Of a stretch of DNA of 64,000 bases, positions 47,035 through 59,239 are shown piece after piece. The notes under the pieces are model-generated. The model had not been told where the DNA came from. It saw only the letters and a list, made by a program, of their open reading frames with translations, and did not search any database. How positions within the stretch are numbered: position 1 is the stretch's first letter; each line of letters begins with the position of its first letter. The translations under genes were made by a program, and so were the position numbers. This stretch comes from Metaphire vulgaris (lineage: Eukaryota > Annelida > Clitellata > Crassiclitellata > Megascolecidae): contig CM030861.1 of assembly GCA_018105865.1 (NCBI GenBank), positions 1,821,984 to 1,885,983 of the forward strand. The letters run 5' to 3'.

Positions 47035-47155
47035 GCCAAAAATTGCCCAAAAAATTTGCCGAAAATGTAAAAAATTTACAAATGTGCCAAAATTGGCCCA
47101 AATTTGCCCCAAATTTGCCAAAAATGCCTCAAATTTGGCCACAATTTCCCAAACA
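47035..47155. repeat. degenerate TTTGCC(A/C)AAA tandem tract
   Basis: Irregular repeats of AAATTTGCCCAAA-type words. Low complexity, non-coding. Confidence 0.55.
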
Positions 47156-47739
47156 AATTAACTAGACCTTTAGAAAAGTTTGAAATGACGCTACTGTTTC
47201 CTCAGACGTTTTCTAAAACTAAATATTGGAGCGTATTTATTTTGAGATAACGTCCGGGTAAATAGGCCGCAACAACTCAGTTCAAGTAAAAACAAAAACG
47301 ATTTCTCGCATTACTGTAACTATTCTGAACAAAAGTTTAGGGTTCAAAATCTCACCTTAGAAAAATCTGTCAGATTCCTCCTCCTTCTGACTGCAAATGG
47401 ACACCACCTGAACGTTAATTTACCTTAAAATCTACCTTGTCACCCTCTATTATATTGAGCAGGCATGAGAATCACGTGACCTCAAACAACGTGTCACTGT
47501 GGGCTTTCAATTGCTACCTTCAATTCTACCCGTGTTCGGCAGTTCACGTGATCAGTCTATGGGCGCACATTCCCCCCACCCACAACCCAAATGAAATCCA
47601 AACAGCAAATAGAATTTGGGTGGAGAGGATCCGAGCCGCAAACGTTTTCCTATTGATATCTTCCGATTCAAACTTGGATGATCGGGTGCAGGGTGCGATT
47701 TGTGACCTGGAGCAGTGGGGAGTAGGGAATATGTCGATC

Positions 47740-47825
47740 TTGGGGGATGTAGTTGTTGGGGAAGTGTAGCAGTTGGGGATGTAGTGGTGGGGGATGTTGC
47801 AGGAGGGGATGCAGTTGGTCAGTGG
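47740..47825 (+). repeat. short GGGGATGTAGT minisatellite
   Basis: About six imperfect GGGGATG(T/C)AG units. Confidence 0.6.
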
Positions 47826-48034
47826 GAAGGGGAATCCCCCCTCCCCTACAAATTGCGCCCTGATCGGGTGGGTGGAAGAATGACTAGCACCACTCACATT
47901 TGTTATCGCAAATAAGTTTGTGAAATTTTAATTTTAGAATTTTCCGAAATTTTCAGTAAATTAACGTATTTTCCCTCTTCCTAATGATGAGAATCTTGCT
48001 ATCTCTAGATTGCTTTGATTTATACGCTAAATTT

Positions 48035-48158
48035 CCATCTGACTGATTTCTGGAATGGACTGGTCTTTTGTGGATGAATTTGAAGTACCATCGATTGATA
48101 CCCTTTGGTATTAGAACTGGTGCTATAGAAGTGCATTATTATTATCATTATTAAATTG
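48035..48158 (+). mobile_element. L2-like LINE 3' UTR fragment
   Basis: TGACTGATTTCTGGAATGGA to GGTGCTATAGAAGTGCATTA matches the other copies. Confidence 0.6.
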
Positions 48159-48301
48159 TGTGAAATACGGTTGTTTTCGGAAACTCAAAAGTTGTCATAA
48201 TAGAGATTATTTTATTCAAACCAAAATAATTTCTTTCAACATTTTTATCTGTTCAGAATAATTTTTGGTCGCGTAGCGAGACTGCCGGAAGACATCCAAG
48301 C

Positions 48302-48545
<244 letters not shown>

Positions 48546-48599
48546 ATTTCAAATGCTGCCCTGGGCCTTGGATGTCAGTTTGACAACGGCTACAGACCT

Positions 48600-49143
48600 T
48601 TGGACTTTTGCAATCGCAAACGAAGGAGATCAATATTTCCCATAATTCCTGCATTATCATTACAGTTCAGGCATGGAATCCATTCTTGAAAAAAGGTATA
48701 GAGCTTTTAGAAAAAGTGCAAAGACGAGCAACGAAGATAGTCAATGGGTGCCATAATTTAAGCTACGAAAAATACTTCAATATTGTGGACTGACTGACAA
48801 CATTAGAGAGGAGAAGAGAGAGAAAGGGGATTTGATAGAGACATACAAAATAATGACTGGGAAAGTAGATGTGTCATTCGATCGATTCTTTACATTGGCA
48901 CACTATAACAACACAAGAGGCAACAAATGTAAATTGCTTTAAGCAGAGGGTGAGTTAAAGAAAGAACACAATTTTTAGTGCAAGGATTGTGGACAAATGG
49001 AACAGTTTGGACGAGGTGGGAGTGACAGTTGAAACAGTAAACGGATTCAAAGGCTATCTCGATAAACTAGGTTATTGAATGCAGATGGTTACATCAGTGG
49101 TTTTCACACAGGCTTACTTAGCCTCCTAAACCACTTAAAATCA

Positions 49144-49227
<84 letters not shown>
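48600..49227 (+). mobile_element. 3' end of a CR1/L2-type LINE with (ATT)n tail
   Basis: The frames give LEKVQRRATKIVNGCHNLSY, then RRREKGDLIETYKIMTGKVD, then FFTLAHYNNTRGN with interruptions. This is the conserved reverse transcriptase C-terminal region of CR1/L2 LINEs. The 3' UTR carries a hairpin AGTGGTTT/AAACCACT (49096-49135) before (ATT)n. Confidence 0.75.
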
Positions 49228-49324
49228 CTCCTCATGTCTTCAGATCTAAGCTTAATTCATTCATTTTTCTTAAATCATTTCCTCCATAGCTATAGCCTAT
49301 AACAACCTAGCCTCACTGCCCTTG

Positions 49325-49327
<3 letters not shown>

Positions 49328-49393
<66 letters not shown>
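49328..49393. repeat. (TA)n microsatellite
   Basis: Perfect TA tract of about 66 bp. Confidence 0.95.
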
Positions 49394-49395
<2 letters not shown>

Positions 49396-50515
49396 CTTCG
49401 GATCATTGCCTGGCTGATCATTCATCTTTCCCATAGCTATTTCTAAGAAAGGCTAAGCGTCTAAGAATAAGCAACTACTGTTGTACTACACTCCAAAGCG
49501 CCATATACAGTAAATCCACGAGATTTTGCTTACTTACTTACTTACTTGCGTGGCTGGATCAAATATCTCGTGACTGCGGCTTAACATCCACAGAGGCATA
49601 TGCAGCTTCACAAACAAGATCGAGAACGAGGGGTGGGAAGTGGGGGATCGCAACAGTGGCGTAACCATGCCCAGGAGATTACGGATGTGCGATGGACATG
49701 GAGGATGTATTTGTCGATGAACCGAATCATTTAATACATTATACACATTTTCAATAGGCGTCGAACATCTAATTATTTCATAATTTGATGTGAATTTTTG
49801 CCTTTGAGAGCAAATAAGATTTAAGAGAGACTCCAAAAATCGACAAACAAGCAAACATTTTGGCGTCGATTTCAGGAAGTCTGTGTCTATTTTTAGTTGG
49901 TCTTAGTCAATGCTGGAAATCCAAATTCACACACACACACGGGCGGCGCTGGGGGTGGGGGGTGGGTCCGCGGTTCCGGACCCACCCAGCCTCGGTCAGA
50001 GGGCACCCGAGCAAACCGTGCAAACCCGTAAAGAAATTTTGTGGAGGGGGGAGGAGGGGAAGTCTGAGCCGGGTTCTTGTTGTGTTCAGACCCACTGATT
50101 AAATCATTAGACCCACCCAGCCAAAAAAACCCCGGCCCCTGTTCACACAATCAGGAACACAAAATTGGTAGACTGCCATTTGAATACCCCGGCTGTATGC
50201 AGGCTCGGCCCAAGAGTATGCGAGGCCACGAGGCAGCATGCGATGAGCGGGACCCAATTGAAGAAAATTGTGCAGGGAGGCCTATTGTTGACAGACCGTA
50301 CCGAGCTATATTTGCGCCATGTCATGTGCTCAACATTAATCTGGTGTCCAAAATTTCGTTACCTAATTACGCTAACTTTTAAATGTACATTTTTGAAAAC
50401 TTTTAAAATGTCTTGTGTTTTAATTATTTAATCCTTAAATTTGCGCCCCTTCTAGATTTTCGACCTGGCCCTCTGCACTGCAGGCACCGTCTTCGGTACG
50501 CTTATGAATTTATTC

Positions 50516-51245
50516 CAGAGGTGCCAAGACTTTTTGGGCGGAGGGCCACGTGACATGTCTCCCATTGTCCCACGCTGGCCAAATGCAAAAATGCTTGTCG
50601 ATATTAAATTCCAAAATCTGAGCTATCTAAAATTCTAAAGTAAAATGACGAAAACATGAAAGGCCATTCAATCATTACGTCATTTACATCGATTAAAACC
50701 CATTGTTGTAACTATGACAAACCGTATTCTAGTCATGTCTATCAGAAACAGTTAAATTTAAATCTGTTAATAATGGCGAAGAACTGAAGATCGAATTGAA
50801 AACATATAAAGTTAGATGGCGTTCGATGTAGACACGGAAGCTGATGAGACGTGACATTGTTTACTTTCTCACTAATTTAGCAATGTTTGGTTTTAAATCT
50901 ACCGTCAAAGCTACTCGCAAATTTGCTACGGGTTTGACTAGTTAATGTTTGACTAATTAATGCAAGTATGCTAGGCGAGTATATAACGGTAGTAATCCCC
51001 CATTGTTGATGTATCGTGTTGATATACTGGTTCAGTCAACATCGCCAACGAAACTCAAAGCAAAAAAAGATTTATGCTCTTCCATTTGTCACGCCAGCAA
51101 AACACCTGATCTACGATTCTACATCAGAGCAATTTCACGCATAAACTTTTAGGACAAATTTTGTAGACTTAAAATATTTTCGAGGGCCAAATAAAATCGG
51201 CCCGCGGGCCAAGTTTGGCCGCGGGTCAAGGTCTTGACAGCCCCG
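50516..51245. mobile_element. 730-bp hAT-like non-autonomous element
   Basis: Ends CAGAGGTGCCAAGAC and GTCTTGACAGCCCCG are imperfect inverted repeats. A perfect 8-bp duplication ATTTATTC flanks it (50508-50515 and 51246-51253). The right end has the GGCCCGCGGGCC block seen in other local hAT elements. No coding capacity. Confidence 0.88.
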
Positions 51246-51253
51246 ATTTATTC

Positions 51254-52900
51254 AGACATAAATTGTCACAAAAAGTCACACAATGAGGTTGCACCATTTG
51301 CTGAATTCCTTCTTCCACTTGCCTTCGCCGTTGATTTTAGGCTGTGCATGAAAGCCACTGTATAAGTACCGTATAACAATGCTTAACGTATACAATACAA
51401 ACCATTAGATTAATCATCAACCGTGCTTTGCTTTTTGATTTGGAAATTTCAGTCAGAATATTCAACTATCTGTTAGCTGTTTGTGTGGTTTAGACAGTTT
51501 TAGATGCAAAATTGCAAATATTTTTCTGGTTATCGGAGGTCGGCGCTGCAGAGGAGGAGGGTGATATCACAGTTGGATCAACTTGGCTGCCGACTGACCG
51601 CGGTAATAAGCTTTGGGGCGAAAATTTCATAGCAAAAATTGTCAGAATTTACCTCAGTGAACGGTATTTTTAGCCACATTATCTTCTGAGTTGACCTTAC
51701 TCCGTGTCCTGTTTAGTTATTGGCATCTCAATAGATTAAATTTTAGATATTTTAAAATATTAACTATATAACATGTTGAAAAATTGATGTGTGCGTCAAT
51801 CTATATGTATTATAGTTTATAGATTTTTAAATTTACGTAATTAAATTTTATTAGGTCTATTTTATTAGGAGATTTTCATGTTTTTAATTATTCTAGTTAT
51901 TCTAAAGACAGTAAAGTCTTTTCACGTGCAGAAAAAGGTCCGATGCCCACCGACCTCTAAGTTTTTATCATCTGCTTCTGGCTTTGTTTTTTGTTCCGTC
52001 GGAATAGTAAGAACAGCTGGTCTACCATTATTATTAGCTAGGCTTATTAGTATTATTACACTGGACAAGTAAAGAAAAGTAAAATCTGACGACCTTTTTT
52101 TTTTGCGCGTCAGGAAAAAAAACAGTAGATGACCTTATTTTTGCTCGCTCAGCCTCTTAAAATAGCCATGGGAAGGTAGCCTAAATTATCAGCCAGGCAA
52201 TCAGTCAACGTCCACTGGGCAGTGAGGCTAAGTTTTTATCATCTATTCTGGATATGATTTTTGTTAAGAGGAATATTTAAGAACACCTGAAGACTTAGGA
52301 GATAGTTATTAATTAGGGAAATGAGGATTCAGATTTTATTGTTTGACAAGTCAAAGTCTGCGGAAAAGCTGGGATCGAGTTCCAGAGTTCAGGACCGACA
52401 TAATTCAAAGAATTGTAGTTTTGATAATACTGTTATATTTCTGTTAGAATGACAACCGTAATACACGTGTTTCTATTATTAAATATGAACCAAATTTGAT
52501 ATGCAGTACTCTAAAAGGGCAGTGAGAGAAAGGTTGTTACAGCTATGGACGGGATGATTTTAGTTTCTTGACGACCTTTTTTTTTTTTTTTTTTTTTTTT
52601 TTCAGAAGACTTGAGGAGATAAATGTTTAAAATGTTTACGACCTTTTTTTATGTTGACGAGATTTTTTGTTTTTGCTCGTCGTCTGCCGTTGCGGAGGCA
52701 CTGTGGATCGGCCCCTTGTGAGTTCGGGCCCCTCTGCTGAACTGACATTTTTAACCGTTTTTAGTTTATTATTCATTTTATTGTTAATTATACATATTCA
52801 TCATCGGAATGACCCCTCCAGACCGCCGGGTTTCTATTATTGCCCCCTGCCAAATTTGGAGGGCCTGACTGTAGATCTACATTTCAGCAGTTTATTTATA
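51254..52900. other. no certain gene
   Basis: Several GACCTTTTTT...GTCAG words (52090, 52128, 52570, 52637) mark decayed MITEs. A possible small exon at 51540-51601 (VGAAEEEGDITVGSTWLPTD, donor GTAATA) is too weak to call. Confidence 0.3.
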
Positions 52901-52904
52901 GTTC

Positions 52905-53240
52905 TAGTGGCTTCATCTACACAGTCTGTCCTGCTGTTTTCCACTCTGACTGATCTCTGTAATCTACCTGGTTTTTACAGGTGTATCTGGACTTGCTATT
53001 GATTGATAAATTTGAGTCAGGGATATTTTTACACCCCCTAACATTCCCCCAACACCCCCAATTTGAGACCGTCTCACCCACAATTTCAGCAATGGGATGA
53101 ACTTTTTTTGCTTGTCAGACCTTTTTGGCAGGGGACCCCAGAATTTACCGACACCCCCATCCCCAAATCGATAATCCTAGAAATAACCCTGCTTTGAGTA
53201 TTAGAATTGGTGCTATAGAAGTGCATGATGATCATTATTA
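52905..53240 (+). mobile_element. L2-like LINE 3' UTR split by a MITE
   Basis: ACTGATCTCTGTAATCTACC at 52947 and TTAGAATTGGTGCTATAGAA at 53201 are consecutive parts of the LINE tail, separated by the element at 53018-53191. Confidence 0.6.
53018..53191. mobile_element. 174-bp hAT-like MITE (CAGGGATATTTTTAC family)
   Basis: Ends CAGGGATATTTTTAC and GAAATAACCCTG. Duplication ATTTGAGT/CTTTGAGT. Inserted in a LINE tail whose sequence resumes at 53192. Carries a near-exact copy of the shared motif at about 53100-53119. Confidence 0.85.
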
Positions 53241-53317
53241 ATCCCACTGTAACACAGCATTAAAAGGACACGCCTTTAACTTGATATTTAGAAACCACAA
53301 TTTTTCGACTTTGATTT

Positions 53318-53320
<3 letters not shown>

Positions 53321-53373
<53 letters not shown>
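53321..53373. repeat. (TA)n microsatellite
   Basis: Perfect TA tract downstream of the EF-hand gene's last exon. Confidence 0.95.
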
Positions 53374-53375
<2 letters not shown>

Positions 53376-53511
53376 CAAATTTGAAAATTAAAAATCTCAG
53401 CAATAGTTTCTGTGTTGACGAAATCCTGTTAGTTTTCATGCCTCCTTCTAGGTGCGTTCTTTTGTCCCTCCTTCTGTCCGTGTCCTTCTGTCCGCGTCTG
53501 TTTGTAATTCG

Positions 53512-54892
53512 TTATTCTTTGCAAAGTTCTGCAATTTCTTCATTTTCGAACATTGCGACGAATTCTGTTAAGAAAGCAGAACATCTGTTAATTCAATAAT
53601 TCCACAAAATAATGAATACATTTAGGCCTATCACGACATGACATTGTCTCATAAGATTTAACGTATTCGCTGTAGTAGTAATAATATAATTATTATAACT
53701 ATTTAACGTAGGCCTAATTATGATGATATTTTTGTCGTTAGCCGCCTACCGGCATAGTCGAATTTTCCGTCTTTATTTGTATCGTATTTTGTCGTCAGTT
53801 TTCTCAGCAATTTTCTTGCATCGTCAGGTTTCATGAAATCGTTGAACGTGAGAATTTTCAACAGATCCGACAGTCTGTAACATTTAACAGACAGACAGAA
53901 TAGTTGTTAGGCTATATTATCGATTTTGGTACTGAAATTAATTTAAAACGATTACATTTGAAATATCCATTGTTCGTGTCCTCTTTTGAACAGATCCAGT
54001 GTTTATTCTAGGCCTTCTCTGGGGGGATTTGCCCCCAAGTTTTAAAATTCCCCAATTTTTATATGTTGACTGGGGCATGGAAATTTCCCCTCCCAAAGTG
54101 TAGAGACTCAGACCTTGTCCCCCCTCAAACATTTCAAAATCCCCCCAATGTCAAGGTGGCTAGAATAAACACTGAACAGATCGGTAAACTTCTTTCATGG
54201 CGCTTAGTTTGAGCTGTTCGCTATTTGGGAGGCGAGGCACTGGAACAGGATTAGGGGAGATACATATATAGGTGCTGGGTCCCCATGGGCGCCCGCACAT
54301 TAGGGCAAGAGGGGGCACTTGCCACTCCTGAAAATGCAAATACAGGTATCAATTTTCACATTGAAATCTGAAAACCTTGCTAAGATATTAACCGTGACCC
54401 CTGTGTTAAAATGTGTTTTGCCCCTTCTGAAAAAATGTCTGCTTGCGCCTATGTGGGCCCCCACTTTCTTTATCTATTTTGACGCCTATGACAGTGCATG
54501 TCTCCTACTAAATTGGACCGTAAAATATTAAATTTAAATGTCTAATGTCTATTGGAAATTGATGCGAATTTAGTGAAAGGATAGATAATTGCGAATAGTT
54601 AAATTGTTGCAGAACTAAAAAACGATCTAAGAGACGAATTTGCGTTCTGAAAAAGTTACGTTTGACTTAGATCTGAATTCGTTTAACGAGAGCATTTTAA
54701 TGTTTAACCTTAAGTATCCCTGGTTACGAATATCGAATTTCTTGAAAGCCTCCATCAAGCGATCCGCCTTCATGCTGTGAGCGTGAATTACGTGGATATT
54801 CTGCAACAGTTCCTCTATCTGCAGAATTCCGTCTCCTAAGCGACAGAATTCCAAAGAAAATTCAGATTAACAACAACAACAACAACAACAAC

Positions 54893-54930
<38 letters not shown>

Positions 54931-55067
54931 TAACGGTTATTATAATAGTCGTTATTATTAGGCCTAGGCCTATATATTATTTATTATTTACGACAATTTA
55001 TATAGCGCAGTAACAGCCGGGCCTAAAGTCAAGAGTGCTTTACGTAGGAGTTATTATTACTATTATC

Positions 55068-55123
<56 letters not shown>

Positions 55124-57335
55124 ATGGTTGTAAACGCATGTTAATTCATTCACAGAGTGAAGAAATAGAAGTGTGGAGCAACAACTTGTCCAAAGTTGAT
55201 ACGCAGTAGACTACGGGCCGGGCGGCCCGCGGGCCGCCGGCCCGGCCCGCGGGCCGGGTCAGCAAAATAAAACGGGCCGGGCCGGGCCGGGCCTGATGAG
55301 TGACGGCCGGGCCGGGCCGGGCTGCCATAAGTCGGCCCGTCCTCTGTTTAACCCATTAAGGAAATCCGATCAAAGGAACTTGCCAATTGTTTCGGTATAA
55401 CGAATTAAAATGAATCCCCTAAAGATGAATCACCCAGTCAACTTTCTACGTGTAATAAATACTCCCCACCTCTTTATTCTACGAAGAATATTAACACCCT
55501 CTGAATGTAATAACTCCCCTATAGTGATGTGCAGTAAAATGTATAAATGGAGTCATCAGATATGAAACTGTGCCAACGCACAAGAGATGGAATGTAGAAA
55601 AAGTCTTCAAAGGCAGAGTCTGACCGATTATATTAGCATTACGCAATACGCATTGTCCTTCTTGTCCAGATACGTATTCTAGTGACTAGCGTTGGGGCCT
55701 GTGTAGTGCCAGGATCGCTTGAATCTATTGTTTGAAATACTTTGATCTCCTTGCCTTCGCCTTCTTCTCTTCGTCACTACGTGGAAATCTTTAGACAGAC
55801 AGAAGACAGACAGACAGTCAGACAGACATTCTAGAACAGTGTGGCAAGGCAAATCCTTGCAATTCCAGCGTCCAGTGCTGCGAGTGAACGGTCATTTAGT
55901 ACAGCTGGGGCAACCATTACACAGCGTCGCACTCTTTGACACGGACACCATTGAAACATACTATTTTTGCATTCTAATGCTTAAACTTTATCGATCGGCT
56001 TCAATTTTGTTGCATTATGAGTTGTTTTCAGTAGACACTACATTTTAGTAAGAAGACTGTTATTCAAACGTCAACTGAAAGACTGATTTCCCAAAAAGTT
56101 AGGTTGCAAATTGTAATCGCAAATGAGCAGGCCGGGCCGGGCCGGGCCGGAAATTTGGCGGGCCGAAACGGGCCGGACCCTAAAGAAAAAGCAGCAAAGG
56201 GGGTCTAATACGCAGTGACTAGGGTCAGATTCGAACCCGCTACCCTCCGGTTACGTGGCGAGAATTCTACCACTACTCCACCGCGCCTGAAGTAAATGCC
56301 TAGAGAATATTGATCCCAGGATAAAGAGAGGGAAAGAACAGAATTGAGAATAAACAAAGACGTTAAAAGATAGCATTATGACGGGAACACTTTCATACCG
56401 TCTGAGATGTAATGTAATGTAAAAAATATTTGTATAGCGCCTCTTCTGAAGAATCACTCAGAAGCTAGCGCTCCCACAGCAAATTACTGTATATTGACAA
56501 AGAGATAAGTTTTAAGTCATTTGAAAAAGAAAGAAGGTCATAGAATTAGGAGTTGCTAAGCCACGCATACTGGCGTCAAGAGCATTCCAAGGGATAGGGC
56601 CAACTGATTCAAAACCTCGTTTCAGGAACAAGGAGGTTCGTGCTTGGGGCACACTGAGAAGACCATTGGTTGTGGACCGAAGACATGGCCGACCAGGGAT
56701 ATAGAGCCAAGAGGATGGAGCAGCTTTGAAAGGTAAGACGGAGTGGCACCAAAAGAGACTGGATGATTGGGAGAAGGCAAGGTACGTTCAACAGTGGCGT
56801 GGTCAAGGGGGCGAGAGGTTGGGGTCAAACCCACTTGGTTGTCCGATCAACATTTTTTATTTGCGAACATACGCTCATATAATAATAGCTGATGACCTTT
56901 TTTGCTTGTCAGAATTTTCCGAAGTTGGGAATCCTGACCCCCATTCGGGAAATCCTGGCTACGCCACTGGCGTTCAATATAATTCTGCCAGCTTTTAAGC
57001 ATAGACCCTACAGCCTAATTCGCAATGGCTCCCGCTATGGTCTCTCATATCAATTGAAATGTGCCACTTTCAGTTTTTGGCAGCTTATTTCTGGTCAGGG
57101 TGAAGGGGAGAGGGTTCACCTCCCTTAAAAGCCTCTCTCGGTAGCGTCTATAACGAATGACTCCTCGGAGGGTGAAGCAGCTGCCCTCTACCGTCGGTAT
57201 CGAAGTGTTTCGTCAGGAATCTCAATTCTTTCTCGGATGGATTCAGACCACATACGTTGAGACATTCTTCCAACTCCGTCAGATTCAGAGCTCCCGTTCC
57301 ATTGATGTCCTTTTTCCGGAAAATCTTTCTCAGCG
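53512..57335 (-). CDS. calmodulin-like four-EF-hand protein, last four exons
   Basis: Four minus-strand exons can be joined with intact frame: 57335-57192, 54835-54709, 53874-53750 and 53564-53512. All introns are GT-AG. Each junction that splits an EF loop restores it. The first two exons join to DTDGDGILQIEE, the second and third to DIRNQGYLRLSD, the third and fourth to DTNKDGKFDYAE followed by FV. With DINGTGALNLTE in the first exon this gives four 12-residue calcium loops with the expected acidic residues at positions 1 and 12; loop 3 is weak. The protein ends IAELCKE before TAA at 53514-53512. The first exon starts in phase 2, so at least one 5' exon is missing. A possible ATG exon with a GTAAGA donor lies at 59235-59237 but its phase does not fit directly. 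The protein is probably a cytosolic calcium sensor; the target is unknown. The introns are full of repeats. Confidence 0.85.
53997..54174. mobile_element. hAT MITE, CAGTGTTTATTCTAG family
   Basis: Ends CAGTGTTTATTCTAGG and CTAGAATAAACACTG. Perfect duplication AACAGATC. Confidence 0.93.
54284..54453. mobile_element. hAT-like MITE, CATGGGCGCCC family
   Basis: Ends CATGGGCGCCCGCACATTAG and TTGCGCCTATG. Duplication TGGGTCCC/TGGGCCCC. Confidence 0.85.
54870..55122. repeat. (AAC)n/(AAT)n and (ATT)n microsatellites in an EF-hand gene intron
   Basis: AAC/AAT units to about 54927 and ATT units at 55047-55122 are in opposite sense around a TTATATAGCGCAGTAACAGC word, suggesting paired repeat tails. 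Confidence 0.9.
55215..56180. mobile_element. probable hAT-like element with GGGCCGGGCC subterminal blocks
   Basis: Very GC-rich GGCCCGGCCCGCGGGCC arrays at 55215-55340 and 56130-56178 face each other across ordinary AT-rich DNA. The CCCGCGGGCC style matches ends of other local hAT elements. No target duplication found. Confidence 0.45.
56217..56288 (-). tRNA. tRNA-like sequence (tRNA pseudogene or SINE head)
   Basis: The minus strand reads AGGCGCGGTGGAGTAGTGGT, AGAATTCTCGCC, then GGGTTCGAATCTGACCC, giving A- and B-box-like blocks in tRNA-Gly style. The acceptor stem does not pair and the anticodon arm is imperfect, so a working tRNA is unlikely. Confidence 0.35.
56410..56780. repeat. dispersed repeat remnant starting TATAGCGCC
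   Basis: Begins GTATAGCGCCTCTTC and continues through AAGAGCATTCCAAGGGATAG. A similar GATTTCTATAGCACTGTGAC to AGAGAGTTCCACAAGA unit is at 30830-30990. Both look like parts of an old interspersed repeat; the class is uncertain. Confidence 0.45.
56792..56969. mobile_element. hAT MITE, CAGTGGCGTAGCC family, inside the EF-hand gene intron
   Basis: Ends CAGTGGCGTGGTCA and TGGCTACGCCACTG. Duplication ACGTTCAA/GCGTTCAA. Carries an exact GACCTTTTTTGCTTGTCAG at 56894-56912. Lies in the intron between the first two recognised EF-hand exons. Confidence 0.88.
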
Positions 57336-57344
57336 CTATAATAA

Positions 57345-57582
<238 letters not shown>

Positions 57583-58078
57583 GATGATGATGATGATGAT
57601 GAGGAGGAGGAGGATGTTTTTTCACAGTTTAGCAAACAAATAACATATTGTAAACAAATAGGCTATAGCAAAAGGTCCCTACCCGAATCTTTGGTAGCTA
57701 GACTTAGGTCTTAGGCCTATATAGGCCTACGAACATAATTATTCTAAGTCCGTACAAAATTCGCGTCTGAAGAATACAGTATACAACGATAACGCGTCTA
57801 TTGTCTAATTTGTCTTATCCGCTTACCGTCTATAGTTTCAGGCGATAACTTCTCCTACAACAATATATTATGCTTTAGTTTAAAAATCATCATTATCATT
57901 GAACTTCTATAGCACCATTTTAGTAATGTCCTTGACGTCAGTCGATGGTCGTTTCTTGATTTGAGCACTAGACAAAACAGGATTCATATATTTTCACAAG
58001 GGGGCCTAATATATCTAACACACGAATCACGCAGCAAAGAATTCTATTTCGTTTTAGTTTATATTTCATGGAAAGGCT

Positions 58079-58222
58079 AGCACAGCTGAATTTCATAAGA
58101 GAAATAGGCTACTGTATATTGACAGTATTTACTGTATATGAAATATGAAACTATGAGAAATACTGTATATTTACAGTATTTACTGCATATTTACAGCATT
58201 TCTCTCTTAAAATTCAGCTGTG
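58079..58222. mobile_element. foldback element with palindromic TACTGTA interior
   Basis: Ends CACAGCTGAATTTCATAAGA and TCTTAAAATTCAGCTGTG are inverted. The interior repeats TACTGTATATTTACAGTA-like palindromes, so the whole could form a cruciform or long hairpin. Confidence 0.6.
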
Positions 58223-58240
58223 CATGTTTTGGCTACTGAA

Positions 58241-58425
58241 CAGTGGTGGCTCTAGGATTTGGAAAGTGGTGGGTCCGTTAGGGTGGCAACTTCTAATCAT
58301 GGGGCCAACCATTTGTTGTTTAATGCATGTAGCATTAAGTATAGGGTCCCAACAGGGGAGCCACTGGGGCCAGGCACTCAATATGGGGGCACGGGTCCCC
58401 TGGCCCTCCGGTGGAGCCGCCACTG
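58241..58425. mobile_element. hAT MITE, CAGTGGCGGCTCC family
   Basis: Ends CAGTGGTGGCTCTAGG and GTGGAGCCGCCACTG. Perfect duplication CTACTGAA. Confidence 0.92.
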
Positions 58426-58526
58426 CTACTGAACGAAGTTTGAAATACTGAATAGTAGGCTATTTTAAAGGTTTATCCCATGCTAAATGTAAACAAAGCA
58501 ACAGATAAATTATGAAATTCGCGGAC

Positions 58527-58755
58527 CAGTGGCGGTTCCAGGATTTCTTGGTGGAGGATGAAATGATGAATCCATAGGAAGTCGGTGGGAGAATGAAAAG
58601 AGAGGGGAAAAGTGAATAAATTTTGCCGGAAAAGGCTGACAAGCAAAAGGGGCAATTTTTCCCAAATTTTACTAGACTTCTCCCGAAAAATAAGTTGACA
58701 AGCAAAAAAAGTCCGGTGGGGGATGGATCCCCATTCATCTCCCGCGGGAACCCCC
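58527..58755. mobile_element. hAT MITE, CAGTGGCGGTTCC family, decayed right end
   Basis: The left end CAGTGGCGGTTCCAGG and the body match the copy at 22662-22974. The right end (GGGAACCCCCATTG) is mutated and no clean duplication is seen. Two reverse copies of the shared motif lie inside. Confidence 0.7.
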
Positions 58756-58839
58756 ATTGCATTCGCCTATAGTCAAAACACAATCATTTCCGCCACTGAT
58801 TAGGCCTACAGGAACCCAGTTACCTTCTTTCAAAACTTT

Positions 58840-59195
58840 CTGTACAAGCAAACAAATACTCGACCAGATCCTCGTCTGCAATAGTTCTCTCCATCCCCCA
58901 TACTCGGACAGTTCTTGGTTCTCGTGCTTTCTCAGTGGCTGCCCCAAAACTCTGGAACTCATTGCCTCAGCATGTTTGCATTGCAAATTCATTACAAATT
59001 TTTAGAACAAGATTAAAAACCCATCTGTTTGACCGGGCTAATCCACCATAGACTGTCACCCGTTTGTCCGGCCGGATACCCTGGATTTGACCTGGATCTT
59101 TAGTGATTTGGATTTGGTGTGCCATCGGTTGATGCTCCTGGCATTATGAAAGTGGCGCTATAGAAGTTTAAGATTAGATAGATTAGATTAGTATA
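58840..59195 (+). mobile_element. 3' end of an L2-like LINE
   Basis: One frame reads RAFSVAAPKLWNSLPQHV, then FRTRLKTHLF, the standard C-terminus of many jockey/L2 LINEs. The 3' UTR ends GCGCTATAGAAG plus a TAGAT-rich tail. Confidence 0.7.
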
Positions 59196-59239
59196 TCTCC
59201 GTGTAGAATTTGCGTTGTCAACTCTCTTTCTTACCATTT

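Larger units (their letters stand above)
46600..48030. other. no recognised gene
   Basis: Contains the TTTGCC tract and the GGGGATG minisatellite. The rest is unique AT-rich DNA without a supportable ORF. Confidence 0.35.
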
